This document shows positions 54,847 to 63,776 of a stretch of DNA of 64,000 nt, one piece after another. The stretch is from a virus: positions 1 through 64,000 of the IMG/VR virus record IMGVR_UViG_3300010885_014582, one strand, 5' to 3'. Under the pieces are notes generated by a model. That model saw only the letters and a list, made by a program, of their open reading frames with translations, had not been told where the DNA came from and searched no databases. Numbering within the stretch: the first letter of the stretch is position 1; each line of letters starts with the position of its first letter. The translations under genes were made by a program, and so were the position numbers.

Positions 54847-55557
54847 TTAATCTGTAATACCATGGATATTACGCCATCTAACCCAGTTGATTGCTTGAGT
54901 TTGCCCAGGGTTTAAACCTTCTAAACCAGAAACGGTATTTAGTCGGTTGGTTGCAGCCATGTGAGCATCTACAAAAGTGCTGTAACGACCAATTGCGCCA
55001 AGTCTTCGATCACGACCACCCCAACGCTCGTTGATTGTTGCGTCATGAGCATGTCGATCAATAGTTACCGCAGAACTGTCAGAGGGGTCATTTATATTTC
55101 TAAAAAAATGACCAGTCTTTACCTTCATAGGAAGTAGTTCTTCGGGATCTCGTCCTTCACGAATTTCATTTGCACGCCTAATAGTGTCTTGAGTAATGAA
55201 TCCGTGGGTGGTTCCAGTACGACCAATTTCTCTAGCCATTCGAACATTCTCACCCCAAGAGTTTTGAGGACTTGTTATTGCCAAGATTCCTGCACCCTTG
55301 CGGATGTCACCATTACCTACTTCATGTGCAATTTCTTGAGCCTTGGGATACCACATTTTCCCTGATTCAATCTCATCATCTGAAGCGGTTAGTACACCAT
55401 GTTCAATGTTTCTTGTCATGGTTGCAAATTGTTGTGGATGTAAGTTTTTTCCTCTAACACCAATAACATCACCACCTTTTGCAGGAAGTACTCGTCGTGG
55501 TGTGTAACTTAGACCTTTGTCATCTGGGACAATTAGCCCACTCTCAGTCATAGCCAT
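54847..55557 (-). CDS. Conserved phage protein (DUF7178-like)
   Basis: 236 residues. WYPKAQEIAHEVGNGDIRKG, AGILAITSPQNSWGENVRMA, EELLPMKVKTGHFFRNINDP and SAVTIDRHAHDATINER form a pattern found in a widespread phage family that I recall as DUF7178. The VTIDRHA motif is its most conserved part. Function unknown. Located upstream of the phosphoesterase region. Confidence 0.55.
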   Translation of the reverse strand: MAMTESGLIVPDDKGLSYTPRRVLPAKGGDVIGVRGKNLHPQQFATMTRNIEHGVLTASDDEIESGKMWYPKAQEIAHEVGNGDIRKGAGILAITSPQNSWGENVRMAREIGRTGTTHGFITQDTIRRANEIREGRDPEELLPMKVKTGHFFRNINDPSDSSAVTIDRHAHDATINERWGGRDRRLGAIGRYSTFVDAHMAATNRLNTVSGLEGLNPGQTQAINWVRWRNIHGITD

Positions 55558-56027
55558 CAGTACTGACCGCCAGAATCAGTATTCTCTTTGTTTACTTTAC
55601 GGTATGAAGAGGTTCCACGCTGACGCTGACGGCTTGAGTCTGTAGGGCGAGAAGGACGACGGACACCCTCTTGCTTCTTATCAATGTCACTACCTTGTGA
55701 CTTAAATAGGTCAAGAGGATCAGTGTAAGGGGTACCAGTTCCAGCCATATGGCGCTCGACATCAATACCACCACGAGGACCCATTGGCGTTGGTACAAAC
55801 GGACTTGGATAGTCAGTGCCGTAATCTTGGCGTTGGTAGAACTGCTCGCTCAGAAATTCTTTTTTGCGAGTACGCAAAGCAGGAGAAAAGTTATATGGAA
55901 CCATTGATCCTGCGTATACAGGAGCAATTGGCATGCTTTCAGTTGTGGTTGGGCCGCTACTGTCCTGTGCGGGAGCGCTGGCTTCACCTGCGCCTTCTGC
56001 ACCGTCTGCGCCTTCTGCGCCTTCCAT
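55557..56027 (-). CDS. Disordered protein with EGADGAEGA start (156 aa)
   Basis: The N-terminal 15 residues are Glu/Gly/Ala repeats (MEGAEGADGAEGAGEASAPA). The remainder is Pro/Ser/Arg-rich (RTRKKEFLSEQFYQRQDYGT). Composition resembles the small proteins at 8-14 kb. No family recognised. Confidence 0.5.
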   Translation of the reverse strand: MEGAEGADGAEGAGEASAPAQDSSGPTTTESMPIAPVYAGSMVPYNFSPALRTRKKEFLSEQFYQRQDYGTDYPSPFVPTPMGPRGGIDVERHMAGTGTPYTDPLDLFKSQGSDIDKKQEGVRRPSRPTDSSRQRQRGTSSYRKVNKENTDSGGQY

Positions 56028-56032
56028 GAGTA

Positions 56033-56434
56033 CTAGTCGTTAACGACTGTTGGGTTTGGACGGTTCATGTGTCCACCCGTGTTGTACTCATACTCGAAAT
56101 ATGGCATTGAGTCACCAGCGACTGAACCCTGTACGAACTCTGAAAGAACCGTAGGAGCCTCAATCCAAGCAGCAGCGCCAACATGGGCACGCTCTTGCAT
56201 TGTCTGTTCTGCATGCTTGTAGAACATCTCTGGGTTGTTATGGTTCATGCGACCACGAGCAGGTGCGGTATCAAGATACGCTCCCTGAGCGAAGTCATTA
56301 GGAACATCGGTGTCTGTGGCGACACCCTCTTCAAAACGAAGAGGTCCTTTGTTACCTGGAATGCTTGGAGCGAAACTGCGCTCAAATACATTTGGCGCCT
56401 TTTCTGCGAACTGTGGGCTTGGTGCTACTGACAC
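56033..56434 (-). CDS. Disordered protein near terminase (133 aa)
   Basis: Polar and low-complexity, with NVFERSFAPSIPGNKGPLRF, then a helical stretch YKHAEQTMQERAHVGAAAWI and a final YNTGGHMNRPNP. No family recognised. Located between the terminase and the 55557 gene. Confidence 0.5.
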   Translation of the reverse strand: MSVAPSPQFAEKAPNVFERSFAPSIPGNKGPLRFEEGVATDTDVPNDFAQGAYLDTAPARGRMNHNNPEMFYKHAEQTMQERAHVGAAAWIEAPTVLSEFVQGSVAGDSMPYFEYEYNTGGHMNRPNPTVVND

Positions 56435-56495
56435 TATTTACTCCTCCATAAAGGGGTATTGACTTATTTACAAGAATATCATTTTTAAGAGGGTG

Positions 56496-58058
56496 TTATC
56501 TGAAAAACGGGCTAGTTGAGGCTTGAACCTGTGGCATCGTATCCATAACTGTCAAAGCACAAGCAATAGCAAGGCTGTCAGGATAGTCGTCAAAAGCACC
56601 ACGCTCATTGGGAGCAGCCGCTAAAAGGTACGGTCCTTTATAGATTTTTTCAAGGTCAGACATTTGTTGGTTAAAGCGCTTCCATGTGCGGGTACGCCTA
56701 GCCTTAGAATGTCCTGGAAGAATTAACTGATCTCTCTGAATTAATTCGGTTAAATGCACCCAGCGCTCGTTCTGAGCCTTTGAATCCGATGAGATGGGCA
56801 ATACCTCAATATCAGGCAGTAGAAGCGCCAGACGCTCTGCTACAGCGCCTCCGACGCCCTGTGAGTCCACTCCCACCCTTAGGAGGTCGTAATGTCGCAG
56901 GAAATCAATAATATGGAAATATTGTGCTTCCCATTCCTCATTGTTAATCTCAAGCCAGTTGAGGACACGGTGTTCATAGAAACCAAATGGGTCTGGATGA
57001 TCCCAGTCAACCCATACAACGGTAACTACTGTGGAGTCATTTGAGCGAGCCACATCGATTCCTGCCACACAGGGTGTACGCCACCATTCTTTAACCAAAG
57101 GCATGGACTGGTCGTACAGACGATCCATACGCTCTTCAGTAACGAACATTCCTTTTTCAAGAATGAACTTATTGCAGTACGACATCTGGAACTCGTCCGA
57201 GTCTTCCCCGATGCGTAACTTCTCTTTAGAGATAAACTTTGAGTAGTTGTCGTTGTACTTTGAGGCAACCCTATGGTCGTACTCAAAGTGAGCCTCACGG
57301 AAACGCTTTCCACCGTTAGCGGAACGACGCTTGTTGTACTGAATCATACGGTAGAAATAGGATTTCTGACGGTTAGCAGTTCCTGTAAGAGCAATCGATC
57401 CGTTGTTGAACGCCAGCATGGGTTTGATTGACTTAGCGATCATGGTCTCATCGGCTTCCTGAGCCTCATCGATAAGGACGAAGTGGTAAGTCTTAGACTC
57501 AATCTTTGCCTTAGGGTTACATGTCTGCATACGGCAGAGTGATCCAGCATGCTTCAAAGTGATTAGGCGACCACGACCACGGGTACCACCACCTGTTGCC
57601 TTGTCATCAATCTCAGGGTCAAGAAGGAACTGCATAGCGTGGTCACTAGTTAGTTTTGTGACAATACGACTAAATACAGTTTCTGCCTGCTCTTCGGTAG
57701 GAGCAAACACGCCTACCCAAAAACCTCTGTCAAACTTCTCTAACCATGTCGGATAGATGGGTGCCAACTTAGGAAGGATGACCATCATGCCAGCCATAAC
57801 TGCTGAAAGAACTTCTGACTTACCTGACTGACGGGTAGCGACCACAGTCAACTCATCACCATCTCCCAGAACTACAGATTCAATAATGCGGTAGGCAATA
57901 GGTATCTGGTAGGGAAAGAACTCAATATCACAGAACTCTTCTGTAAAGATTATAATTCGTTTTACTAGTTGGTCAATAAATTCCGCAGAAGTTTCGTCCA
58001 GTTCTTCGGGGTCACCAAAGTCTTCCAGTGGTTCGACTAGGTCTTCCTGCTCGATCAT
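56496..58058 (-). CDS. terL: Terminase large subunit
   Basis: 520 residues. ATPase: VVATRQSGKSEVLSAVMAGM (Walker A, about residue 80-99) and FVLIDEAQEADE (Walker B); coupling motif ALTGTANR. Nuclease: VAGIDVARSNDSTVVTVVWV (first Asp), VGVDSQGVGGAVAERLAL and FDDYPDSLAIACALTV (last Asp). It drives ATP-dependent DNA packaging through the portal and cuts the concatemer. The start overlaps the next gene by 4 bases. Confidence 0.95.
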   Translation of the reverse strand: MIEQEDLVEPLEDFGDPEELDETSAEFIDQLVKRIIIFTEEFCDIEFFPYQIPIAYRIIESVVLGDGDELTVVATRQSGKSEVLSAVMAGMMVILPKLAPIYPTWLEKFDRGFWVGVFAPTEEQAETVFSRIVTKLTSDHAMQFLLDPEIDDKATGGGTRGRGRLITLKHAGSLCRMQTCNPKAKIESKTYHFVLIDEAQEADETMIAKSIKPMLAFNNGSIALTGTANRQKSYFYRMIQYNKRRSANGGKRFREAHFEYDHRVASKYNDNYSKFISKEKLRIGEDSDEFQMSYCNKFILEKGMFVTEERMDRLYDQSMPLVKEWWRTPCVAGIDVARSNDSTVVTVVWVDWDHPDPFGFYEHRVLNWLEINNEEWEAQYFHIIDFLRHYDLLRVGVDSQGVGGAVAERLALLLPDIEVLPISSDSKAQNERWVHLTELIQRDQLILPGHSKARRTRTWKRFNQQMSDLEKIYKGPYLLAAAPNERGAFDDYPDSLAIACALTVMDTMPQVQASTSPFFR

Positions 58059-58279
58059 GTGACGATGCGGCTCCGTTGTTCATCCCATAAGTCTTTTACA
58101 AGATTCATGATTGTAGTAAATTCGTCTGGGTCACCTTTGTGGAAAGCCCATTTGTCGTAAGCCGCACCTAGTTCCATCAAGCATGAATTAAGCCAACCAC
58201 GAAGTTGGATATCATCCATGTTCTTGATTCGGTCAGGCCGTGGTCGTTCTGGTTGTTTTGCTTCTTTTCTGAATATCAT
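58055..58279 (-). CDS. Small protein before terminase (74 aa)
   Basis: Begins MIFRKEAKQPERPRPDRIKN, with a helical C-terminal half (LRGWLNSCLMELGAAYDKWA). ATG 58279 has GGGA about 5 bases upstream; GTG 58303 is an alternative. Upstream of the large subunit this could be a small terminase-like or DNA-binding protein, but no HTH is seen. Overlaps the membrane protein gene in another frame. Confidence 0.5.
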   Translation of the reverse strand: MIFRKEAKQPERPRPDRIKNMDDIQLRGWLNSCLMELGAAYDKWAFHKGDPDEFTTIMNLVKDLWDEQRSRIVT

Positions 58280-58694
58280 TCCAATTCCCAATTTCTTTGG
58301 CACTGATGTCTAGGTACTTACCTTGAATGGCAGAGAGCGTACCTGCTGTATCATCAAGATTTTGCTTATGGCATAAACCAATCTGGATACTGCGCTTAAA
58401 TACAGCAACATAGATTCCTGCGCCTTTTCTCCATGGAGCGCTCAACTCATGCATAGTACCAAACCCAGCAGACAACTGGCGAGGGTCATGTCGGGTAATC
58501 CAATACACAGGACCAATACCTTGGACGATGTCTGTAGTTCCCCTAAACACTAAATATGCGTAAGTAAGAAAAGGAATAATAAATGAGGGGTGTAGAACCA
58601 CCGTCATGTACAGATATACCAACATAAAAACTAAGGGTGCATACCCCAGTATGTGTTGTGCCTTCTTATAGATCGTCCGTGTTTGCTGTGTCAT
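58233..58694 (-). CDS. Membrane protein with cytoplasmic domain (153 aa)
   Basis: A hydrophobic hairpin near the N-terminus (LGYAPLVFMLVYLYMTVVLH, then FIIPFLTYAYLVFRG) and a soluble basic domain with LSAGFGTMHELSAPWRKGAG and FKRSIQIGLCHKQNLDDTAG. Membrane topology suggests two helices. No family recognised. Overlaps its neighbours by 29 and 47 bases. Confidence 0.55.
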   Translation of the reverse strand: MTQQTRTIYKKAQHILGYAPLVFMLVYLYMTVVLHPSFIIPFLTYAYLVFRGTTDIVQGIGPVYWITRHDPRQLSAGFGTMHELSAPWRKGAGIYVAVFKRSIQIGLCHKQNLDDTAGTLSAIQGKYLDISAKEIGNWNDIQKRSKTTRTTTA

Positions 58695-59247
58695 CTCGTG
58701 AACCTATTCTGCTGTATTTGTAGTTGTTAAGGAATTGATTAATAAATCTGCCCTTAGACTCACTGTTTGCAAAGTTGTTGTAAACGCTTTCTGGAACATG
58801 TGAGTATTTATAGATGTCATTAGCATGACTTCCATTAAGGTGTGGTTGAAATCTAACATACACAGTACCCAATGTGTTTGTCCTTGTAGCCACTCCTGCT
58901 TTTTCAATCAGGTATGTGCGGTCAGGAGAGTGCGGAACAAACTTGTGTGACCTAACCCGTGTACTGCTACCAGGACCTCTTCCATAGTTATCCTTTGGAG
59001 GCTTTGCATCGATGACTTCCTGTGTGGCGTAATCAATGGGTATCCCACTATTCTCACCAATTGTGTCGGGGGTTTTTCGTGCACCCCAAGGTTGACCAAA
59101 CATGTTGAATTCAGAAAGTTCATTTCCTTGTTCAGAGGAAGGTGCTTCTGTAGGGATCTGACGCATATTCCTGTTGGTGTTAATGCGACCTTCTTCAGCA
59201 AGTATGTCATTAAGTGACTTGCCCAGTCTTCTTTTTGGTGTTGCCAT
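58666..59247 (-). CDS. Polar structural-region protein (193 aa)
   Basis: Charged and Ser/Asn-rich: MATPKRRLGKSLNDILAEEG, then YGRGPGSSTRVRSHKFVPHS and a C-terminal FINQFLNNYKYSRIGSRDDT. Strands may form around AGVATRTNTLGTVYVRFQPH. No family recognised. Located between the endolysin candidate and the membrane protein. Confidence 0.5.
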   Translation of the reverse strand: MATPKRRLGKSLNDILAEEGRINTNRNMRQIPTEAPSSEQGNELSEFNMFGQPWGARKTPDTIGENSGIPIDYATQEVIDAKPPKDNYGRGPGSSTRVRSHKFVPHSPDRTYLIEKAGVATRTNTLGTVYVRFQPHLNGSHANDIYKYSHVPESVYNNFANSESKGRFINQFLNNYKYSRIGSRDDTANTDDL

Positions 59248-59774
59248 TATTCAGGCTTAGGAAGTGCCCGCCACGCTGCTTCAAACTTTGCGGCGTCTTT
59301 TGCCATCTCTGGAGAAAGTTCTAAATGCAACCAAAAACCGCCGAATGAACCAGCATTATCGGACTCACTAAAAATCTTCACCCCTTGTAAATTTTCGCCT
59401 CTTGAACAGCGGAAGCCTCTTCCATAACCTTTGTTTTTGTCTTTAGGATTTGCGTCAAAGGCGTAGTCGTGAATTTCTTCAATTCCTAATTCTTTTGTGT
59501 ACTTGATAAACCAGTCCCACATGGCAACGCCAACCTTGCGGTCGTCATACCCAATATCGACCGCAGCCCCAGTGGAATGGACTGAAAGCCATTTTTCCAT
59601 GCCAGGGTCGCCAATCTTCTTACCCTCGGTATGAGAGTTCCTCATCAATCTGGCGGAATAAATCCCCAGGTTCTTAGTTTTCCATCTGGCCGCACAAAGC
59701 GCAGCGAGTTTTTCTGTGCCAGGCTGTGCCTTTTTTCCGTCAAAACTGGGGTAATAAGAATATTTTCTGGGCAT
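59247..59774 (-). CDS. M15-like peptidoglycan hydrolase (endolysin candidate)
   Basis: 175 residues. Catalytic-type motifs of D-Ala-D-Ala carboxypeptidase/M15 peptidases: LSVHSTGAAVDIGYDDRKVG (H-S-T-G-x-A-x-D, near residue 66) and, near the C-terminus, GGFWLHLELSPE (His and Glu). A helical part IKYTKELGIEEIHDYAF follows. It would cleave peptide cross-links at lysis. Adjacent small membrane proteins could supply the holin. Confidence 0.7.
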   Translation of the reverse strand: MPRKYSYYPSFDGKKAQPGTEKLAALCAARWKTKNLGIYSARLMRNSHTEGKKIGDPGMEKWLSVHSTGAAVDIGYDDRKVGVAMWDWFIKYTKELGIEEIHDYAFDANPKDKNKGYGRGFRCSRGENLQGVKIFSESDNAGSFGGFWLHLELSPEMAKDAAKFEAAWRALPKPE

Positions 59775-59782
59775 AATGTTCC

Positions 59783-60907
59783 TTAGGGATTAGTTAACTC
59801 TTCTATTTTAGCCTCTAATTCAGACACTTTCTGGGACAGTTCCTGTATGGATTTTACTGCCAAGGCTATTATGGCATGGTGTTTCCACATTTGTGGTTCC
59901 GTGCCATTTTCTCCCTCTTCATGGTGAATAAGGTCTGGATTAACTTCTTGTATTTCTTCGACAATAAAACCATATTGGCGTTGGGTTCTTCTACAAAATA
60001 CTTCATATGGCTCATCCATTGAAGTGTGTTCTTCTTTGAAGATAAAGGTTCGTGGTCGTAAATTGTTAATTATACTTAAACCATTATTTAAGTCTTCTAT
60101 TTGCTCTTTATGGTCACGCAACGAAGACACTGCATTGAAACGGATTCCATAGGCAGGGGAACCAGTAACAGATAGCCTTACTAAAGCATTAAGAGAAGAT
60201 GAAGATGGCGGGTTGTAAATAAATTCATTTAGGCTCAATGTCCCGTTGCTTGTTACATTATTGAAAGTGACATTGCTTGTAGTGTCAAGTGCTTGGTTAG
60301 CACCTGGACCTGCGGGACCTGAAGGTCCAGATGGACCTGCACCGCCGTTTGTACCATTTGTACCATTTGTACCATTTGTACCAGCCACACCACTGACACC
60401 TTGTGCACCTTGTGCACCTGATGGACCTGCTACACCTTGTGGACCTGATGGACCTGATGGACCTGATGGACCTTGAGGTCCTGATGGACCTGCTACACCT
60501 TGAGGTCCAGTAGGACCTGATGGTCCACCAGGTGTTCCACTGACTCCTGAGACACCTTGAGGTCCAGTTGCACCTGTAGGACCTGAAGGACCACTTGGAC
60601 CTTGGATACCTTGAGGACCAGAAGGTCCGCTTGGACCTGAAGGACCAGAAACAGTCGATGGTGTACCGCTAACTCCCTGAGGACCACTGGGTCCTGAGGG
60701 GCCAGACGGTCCAGGAACAGTAGAACCTGGACCTGTTGGTCCTGCGGGTCCTGATGAATAGGCAAGCGCTGTCCATGCACTAGCACCATTGCCTACTTTA
60801 AATTTACCTGTGTCAGTTTCCGAACCTAGTTCACCAGCAGCAAGAGTTGGGTTTGCAGCAGTCCATTGAGCGGCTGTTCCCCTACGAAGTTGTATTTTAA
60901 TAGGCAC
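59783..60907 (-). CDS. Collagen-like tail fibre with S74 chaperone
   Basis: 374 residues. The N-terminal [20 protein letters not shown] shows a common fibre base. Residues ~55-210 are Gly-x-y (GPSGPSGP) repeats that form a triple helix. The C-terminal S74 chaperone reads [53 protein letters not shown] and [20 protein letters not shown]. Ends in a one-base overlap with the OB-fold gene. It recognises host surface; the trimer is likely. Confidence 0.85.
   Translation of the reverse strand: MPIKIQLRRGTAAQWTAANPTLAAGELGSETDTGKFKVGNGASAWTALAYSSGPAGPTGPGSTVPGPSGPSGPSGPQGVSGTPSTVSGPSGPSGPSGPQGIQGPSGPSGPTGATGPQGVSGVSGTPGGPSGPTGPQGVAGPSGPQGPSGPSGPSGPQGVAGPSGAQGAQGVSGVAGTNGTNGTNGTNGGAGPSGPSGPAGPGANQALDTTSNVTFNNVTSNGTLSLNEFIYNPPSSSSLNALVRLSVTGSPAYGIRFNAVSSLRDHKEQIEDLNNGLSIINNLRPRTFIFKEEHTSMDEPYEVFCRRTQRQYGFIVEEIQEVNPDLIHHEEGENGTEPQMWKHHAIIALAVKSIQELSQKVSELEAKIEELTNP
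60300..60740 (-). repeat. Gly-Pro-Ser collagen repeat region (fibre 2)
   Basis: Runs of GGTCCTTCAGG/GGACCTGATGG-type units encode GPSGPS and GPQGVSG triplets, with a sub-repeat encoding GTNGTNGTNGT near 60345-60385. Length variation between isolates is likely. Confidence 0.8.
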
Positions 60908-61224
60908 TACACACCACCTGCGTTAATCTCATCGATCCCAACATATGAAGAATCAGGGAATCCCCCATCCATATTAGACGAAGAACTAGCGGCTGGTTCT
61001 ATTTGAACCCAAAACACATTAGTCAAGTTAGCATCATCCGATGTAACCACGATCTGCTCACCAATATCTGGGACAGCCCATGGGTCTCTACGCCCAATAT
61101 ATGAGATAGATACTTCGGAGTTAGCCCCCAGCAATGATGGAATCTTTACACGGATTTCACCAGTGGCGGTACTGGAATAAGTAACTAGCGCCCTGTGGAC
61201 AGGGGGTGTGTTTGAACTGTGCAT
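60907..61224 (-). CDS. OB-fold baseplate/spike protein
   Basis: 105 residues. [40 protein letters not shown] and VFWVQIEP give the beta pattern of the gp5/gpV N-terminal OB fold in baseplate spikes and hub proteins. The Ser-rich C-terminal end is disordered. It sits between the fibre and a small coiled-coil gene. Confidence 0.55.
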   Translation of the reverse strand: MHSSNTPPVHRALVTYSSTATGEIRVKIPSLLGANSEVSISYIGRRDPWAVPDIGEQIVVTSDDANLTNVFWVQIEPAASSSSNMDGGFPDSSYVGIDEINAGGV

Positions 61225-61365
61225 TTACTCTTCTGTGTCAGGCGTTTCGCCCATTGGGGTTGCTTGCATACGCTGTAATGCTGCCTTGTAAGCGATATTT
61301 TCCAAGGTAAGGCGCTTTACTTCGTCAAGTAGTCCGTTGATGAGGTCATCAGTTTGTAATTCCAT
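61225..61365 (-). CDS. Small helical protein (46 aa)
   Basis: Translated directly: MELQTDDLINGLLDEVKRLT, LENIAYKAALQRMQATPMGE and TPDTEE. A heptad-like coiled coil with an acidic end. Overlaps the end of the glycosyltransferase gene by 17 bases with AAGGAA before its ATG. Function unknown. Confidence 0.6.
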   Translation of the reverse strand: MELQTDDLINGLLDEVKRLTLENIAYKAALQRMQATPMGETPDTEE

Positions 61366-62434
61366 TTAAGGTTCCTTCTTTGATTTCATAGAATCCTTTG
61401 CCCCAGAGAGACAAAAGACGGTTGAAGTATCTATCATACAGCAAAGCGTTGGCATCTAGCCCAAAGCGGTTAACTGCGTACTCTCTAATGGCTTTGCGGT
61501 CAAGGCTTGGTGCCTTTTCAGCAGCCTCAATAAATTCCTGCAATGTCCGACAACGGAAGCCACTAACTCCTTGAACTACATTCTCAGGGAAAGCACCCCA
61601 GTCTGTGGTAATTACAGGAGTGCCACATGCCATGGCTTCAGCCACAACTAACCCAAATGGCTCGGTGTAGATGGTGGGGGCAAATGAGGCTATTGCGCCA
61701 CCCATTAGTTTGGCTCGTTCTTCTGTACCCACGACTCCTACATATTCTCCGTAGTCGGGAACTGTTCCTTGTCCAGCAATGATCAACCGCTTACCAAGGT
61801 GCCTACAAACATCTACTGCCACCTGGTAGCCCTTACGGTCAATCAATCGACCCATGAAAAGGTAGTAATCATCGGGAGTCTCTCTAAAGGGGAAATCCTT
61901 GATGTCAACATGACCTGGGATTACATCGTCAAAAAACTGACCATCCACATCGTGGGGGTTATTAGTTGCTGCTCCATAACAGACATGCATCCATGCGTAT
62001 GACTCAAACACCTTGTACTTGGCAAAGGTTCCACCGTAACCAACTTCGAACTCTACGGTCATGTGGTTAGGAAAGGCATCAGCAATTACTTTGTGTGCCC
62101 TTCCTCCAATAACGCAAATAAAGTCTTTGGGCTGGATCCTTTTGCCTATTTCCTCGATTGCAGTGTTGTTGAACTTTACCCAATGAGGCAGAGCGTAGTC
62201 AAAGGAGGCAAGGGAATAGTGTTTGCCCTCTAGGGAGTCAAGGCGCTCCTGCTCGGAAATGCACATGATGTTCTCATCACAAGGCGCATCAGTAAATTCC
62301 CCACCATAAAGAAAAACCTCATGGTTGAGAGATTTCATCATAATTGCAAATTTACGAACATTCTCAGTAAAAGCGCAAGCCGTGAAATCTAGGGTCGTAT
62401 TAGCGTGGGGTAAACCAACTACATGAAATCTCAT
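61349..62434 (-). CDS. GT4-type glycosyltransferase
   Basis: 361 residues with a GT-B fold. N-terminal RFHVVGLPHANTTLDFTACA; the C-terminal lobe has FMGRLIDRKGYQVAVDVCRH, RLIIAGQGTVPDYGEYVGVV and the donor-site EPFGLVVAEAMACGTPVITT (EX7E motif), then GVSGFRC. It transfers a sugar from a nucleotide donor. Located between tail fibre genes, it may glycosylate a fibre, or else DNA or host envelope. Confidence 0.85.
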   Translation of the reverse strand: MRFHVVGLPHANTTLDFTACAFTENVRKFAIMMKSLNHEVFLYGGEFTDAPCDENIMCISEQERLDSLEGKHYSLASFDYALPHWVKFNNTAIEEIGKRIQPKDFICVIGGRAHKVIADAFPNHMTVEFEVGYGGTFAKYKVFESYAWMHVCYGAATNNPHDVDGQFFDDVIPGHVDIKDFPFRETPDDYYLFMGRLIDRKGYQVAVDVCRHLGKRLIIAGQGTVPDYGEYVGVVGTEERAKLMGGAIASFAPTIYTEPFGLVVAEAMACGTPVITTDWGAFPENVVQGVSGFRCRTLQEFIEAAEKAPSLDRKAIREYAVNRFGLDANALLYDRYFNRLLSLWGKGFYEIKEGTLNGITN

Positions 62435-62446
62435 GCTGGAATACTA

Positions 62447-63457
62447 TCAGGAACCTTTAAGTGTGTCTACTTCTAGTTTAAGGTCTGCTACCTGAGAAGA
62501 CAGTTCTTTTACGGCTGATACAAGCAATGAAATAACATCGTTTGTTTTCCACATGATTGCTTTACGAGAGCCATCTGTGTCGGGGATATAATGAAGAAGG
62601 TCGGCTGATACTTCTTCTATTTCTTGGACTATAAAACCGTGTTCTGTGTAGTCACGGTGTAATCCTTTTTCAAACTCTGGGTCATCAGGTGCATCGTTCC
62701 ATTTGAATGTGCGTGGTCGCAATTGATTAACTATTTCTAAACCATTGTCAAAATCAGCAATGTCATTTTTTAGTTCTCTGCGTGAACTGCTTACTCTCAC
62801 AGCACCATTTGATACCCTTATTAAAGAAGTACCAGAGCCAGTAGTGGAAGAGTATGAACCAATCAAAGAAATTTCTGCGTTAGTAGCATAAATTATTGGT
62901 GTATCAATACCACTTTGAATCTGCCATAGACCAGCATTGCGCAAAATGTTAGACCCTTCATCTGAAAGGCTTGTTGCTGTGTACGAGGTTGAACCAGCAG
63001 GACCTTGAATACCTTGTGGACCTTGAGCACCTGTTCCACCAGCAGCACCTTGTGGACCTTGTGCACCAGTGCCACCCGTGCTTCCTGCTACACCTTGAGG
63101 TCCTGATGGACCTGATGGACCTGCTACACCCTGTGCACCTTGAGGTCCACTAGGACCTGCTACACCCTGAGGTCCAGTTGCGCCCGTAGTACCTTGAGGT
63201 CCCGTTGCACCTACAGCACCATTGGTCCCTGGCACACCACTCACACCTTGTGGTCCAGATGGTCCAGCAACACTAGAAGGGGTACCACTCACACCTTGTG
63301 GTCCTGTAGCCCCTGCTGGACCACTAGGACCTGTTGCCCCTGTGACACCTAGAGAGTTGACATTGAGCGCCCACTTACCATCTGTAAATGTCCAAGTTTT
63401 GCCGCTTACTGTGTAGTTATCACCAGGCGCAGGGGAGTTTGGGAAATCAATAGCCAT
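62447..63457 (-). CDS. Collagen-like tail fibre with S74 chaperone (second)
   Basis: 336 residues. N-terminal FPNSPAPGDNYTVSGKTWTF is a fibre adaptor, residues ~38-150 are GPSGPAGATGPQ repeats, and the C-terminal S74 reads SRRELKNDIADFDNGLEIVN, LRPRTFKWND, HGFIVQEIEEVSADLLHYIP and WKTNDVISLLVSAVKELSSQ. The N-terminus differs from the fibre at 59783; the chaperones are related. Upstream 63458-63491 is short. Confidence 0.85.
   Translation of the reverse strand: MAIDFPNSPAPGDNYTVSGKTWTFTDGKWALNVNSLGVTGATGPSGPAGATGPQGVSGTPSSVAGPSGPQGVSGVPGTNGAVGATGPQGTTGATGPQGVAGPSGPQGAQGVAGPSGPSGPQGVAGSTGGTGAQGPQGAAGGTGAQGPQGIQGPAGSTSYTATSLSDEGSNILRNAGLWQIQSGIDTPIIYATNAEISLIGSYSSTTGSGTSLIRVSNGAVRVSSSRRELKNDIADFDNGLEIVNQLRPRTFKWNDAPDDPEFEKGLHRDYTEHGFIVQEIEEVSADLLHYIPDTDGSRKAIMWKTNDVISLLVSAVKELSSQVADLKLEVDTLKGS
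63000..63345 (-). repeat. Collagen repeat region (fibre 3)
   Basis: Gly-x-y triplets (GPQGVAG, GPSGPQG, GTGAQGPQ) encoded by near-identical 9- and 18-bp units between about 63000 and 63345. Confidence 0.75.
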
Positions 63458-63491
63458 AAGTAACCAGTTTACCGTATAGGGCTATAGTCGG

Positions 63492-63776
63492 TCAGAGCCA
63501 CCAAAAGTGTTTAATGATTGAGAGACTAGCCAAGATCACCCACGCCACATTGAAAAGGATGATTGTGGGAAGGGTCTTTTCGGTCGATGACCAAATCAGG
63601 GCAATGCTTGAAGCGATGGCAAAGATATAAACCCACCACCATTGGTAACCAAGAAGCAGTCCAGGAAAGATAATGGCAATCTTGGTAGAAAAACCCCATG
63701 CTTCCACGATGTTTGGTTTAGTCCAATATCCTTTGTGGGACATTGTCTTTGTTGCTTGAATTACTTTTTTTAACAT
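63492..63776 (-). CDS. Small membrane protein (94 aa)
   Basis: Three hydrophobic segments: IAIIFPGLLLGYQWWWVYIF, IFAIASSIALIWSSTEKTLP and IILFNVAWVILASLSIIKHF. The N-terminal part (IQATKTMSHKGYWTKPNIVE) is soluble. Trp-rich. Function unknown; could interact with host membrane. The start is coupled to the stop of the gene at 63776. Confidence 0.55.
   Translation of the reverse strand: MLKKVIQATKTMSHKGYWTKPNIVEAWGFSTKIAIIFPGLLLGYQWWWVYIFAIASSIALIWSSTEKTLPTIILFNVAWVILASLSIIKHFWWL

Noticed and set aside
60246-60789. Frames on either strand through the collagen repeats, and a CRISPR-like repeated pattern
   Set aside because: The repeats are short Gly-x-y codon triplets in a fibre gene, without spacers or regular repeat units. 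The other frames are compositional shadows.
63000-63352. Repeat array resembling CRISPR or satellite DNA
   Set aside because: It encodes collagen triplets in frame within a fibre with a C-terminal chaperone.
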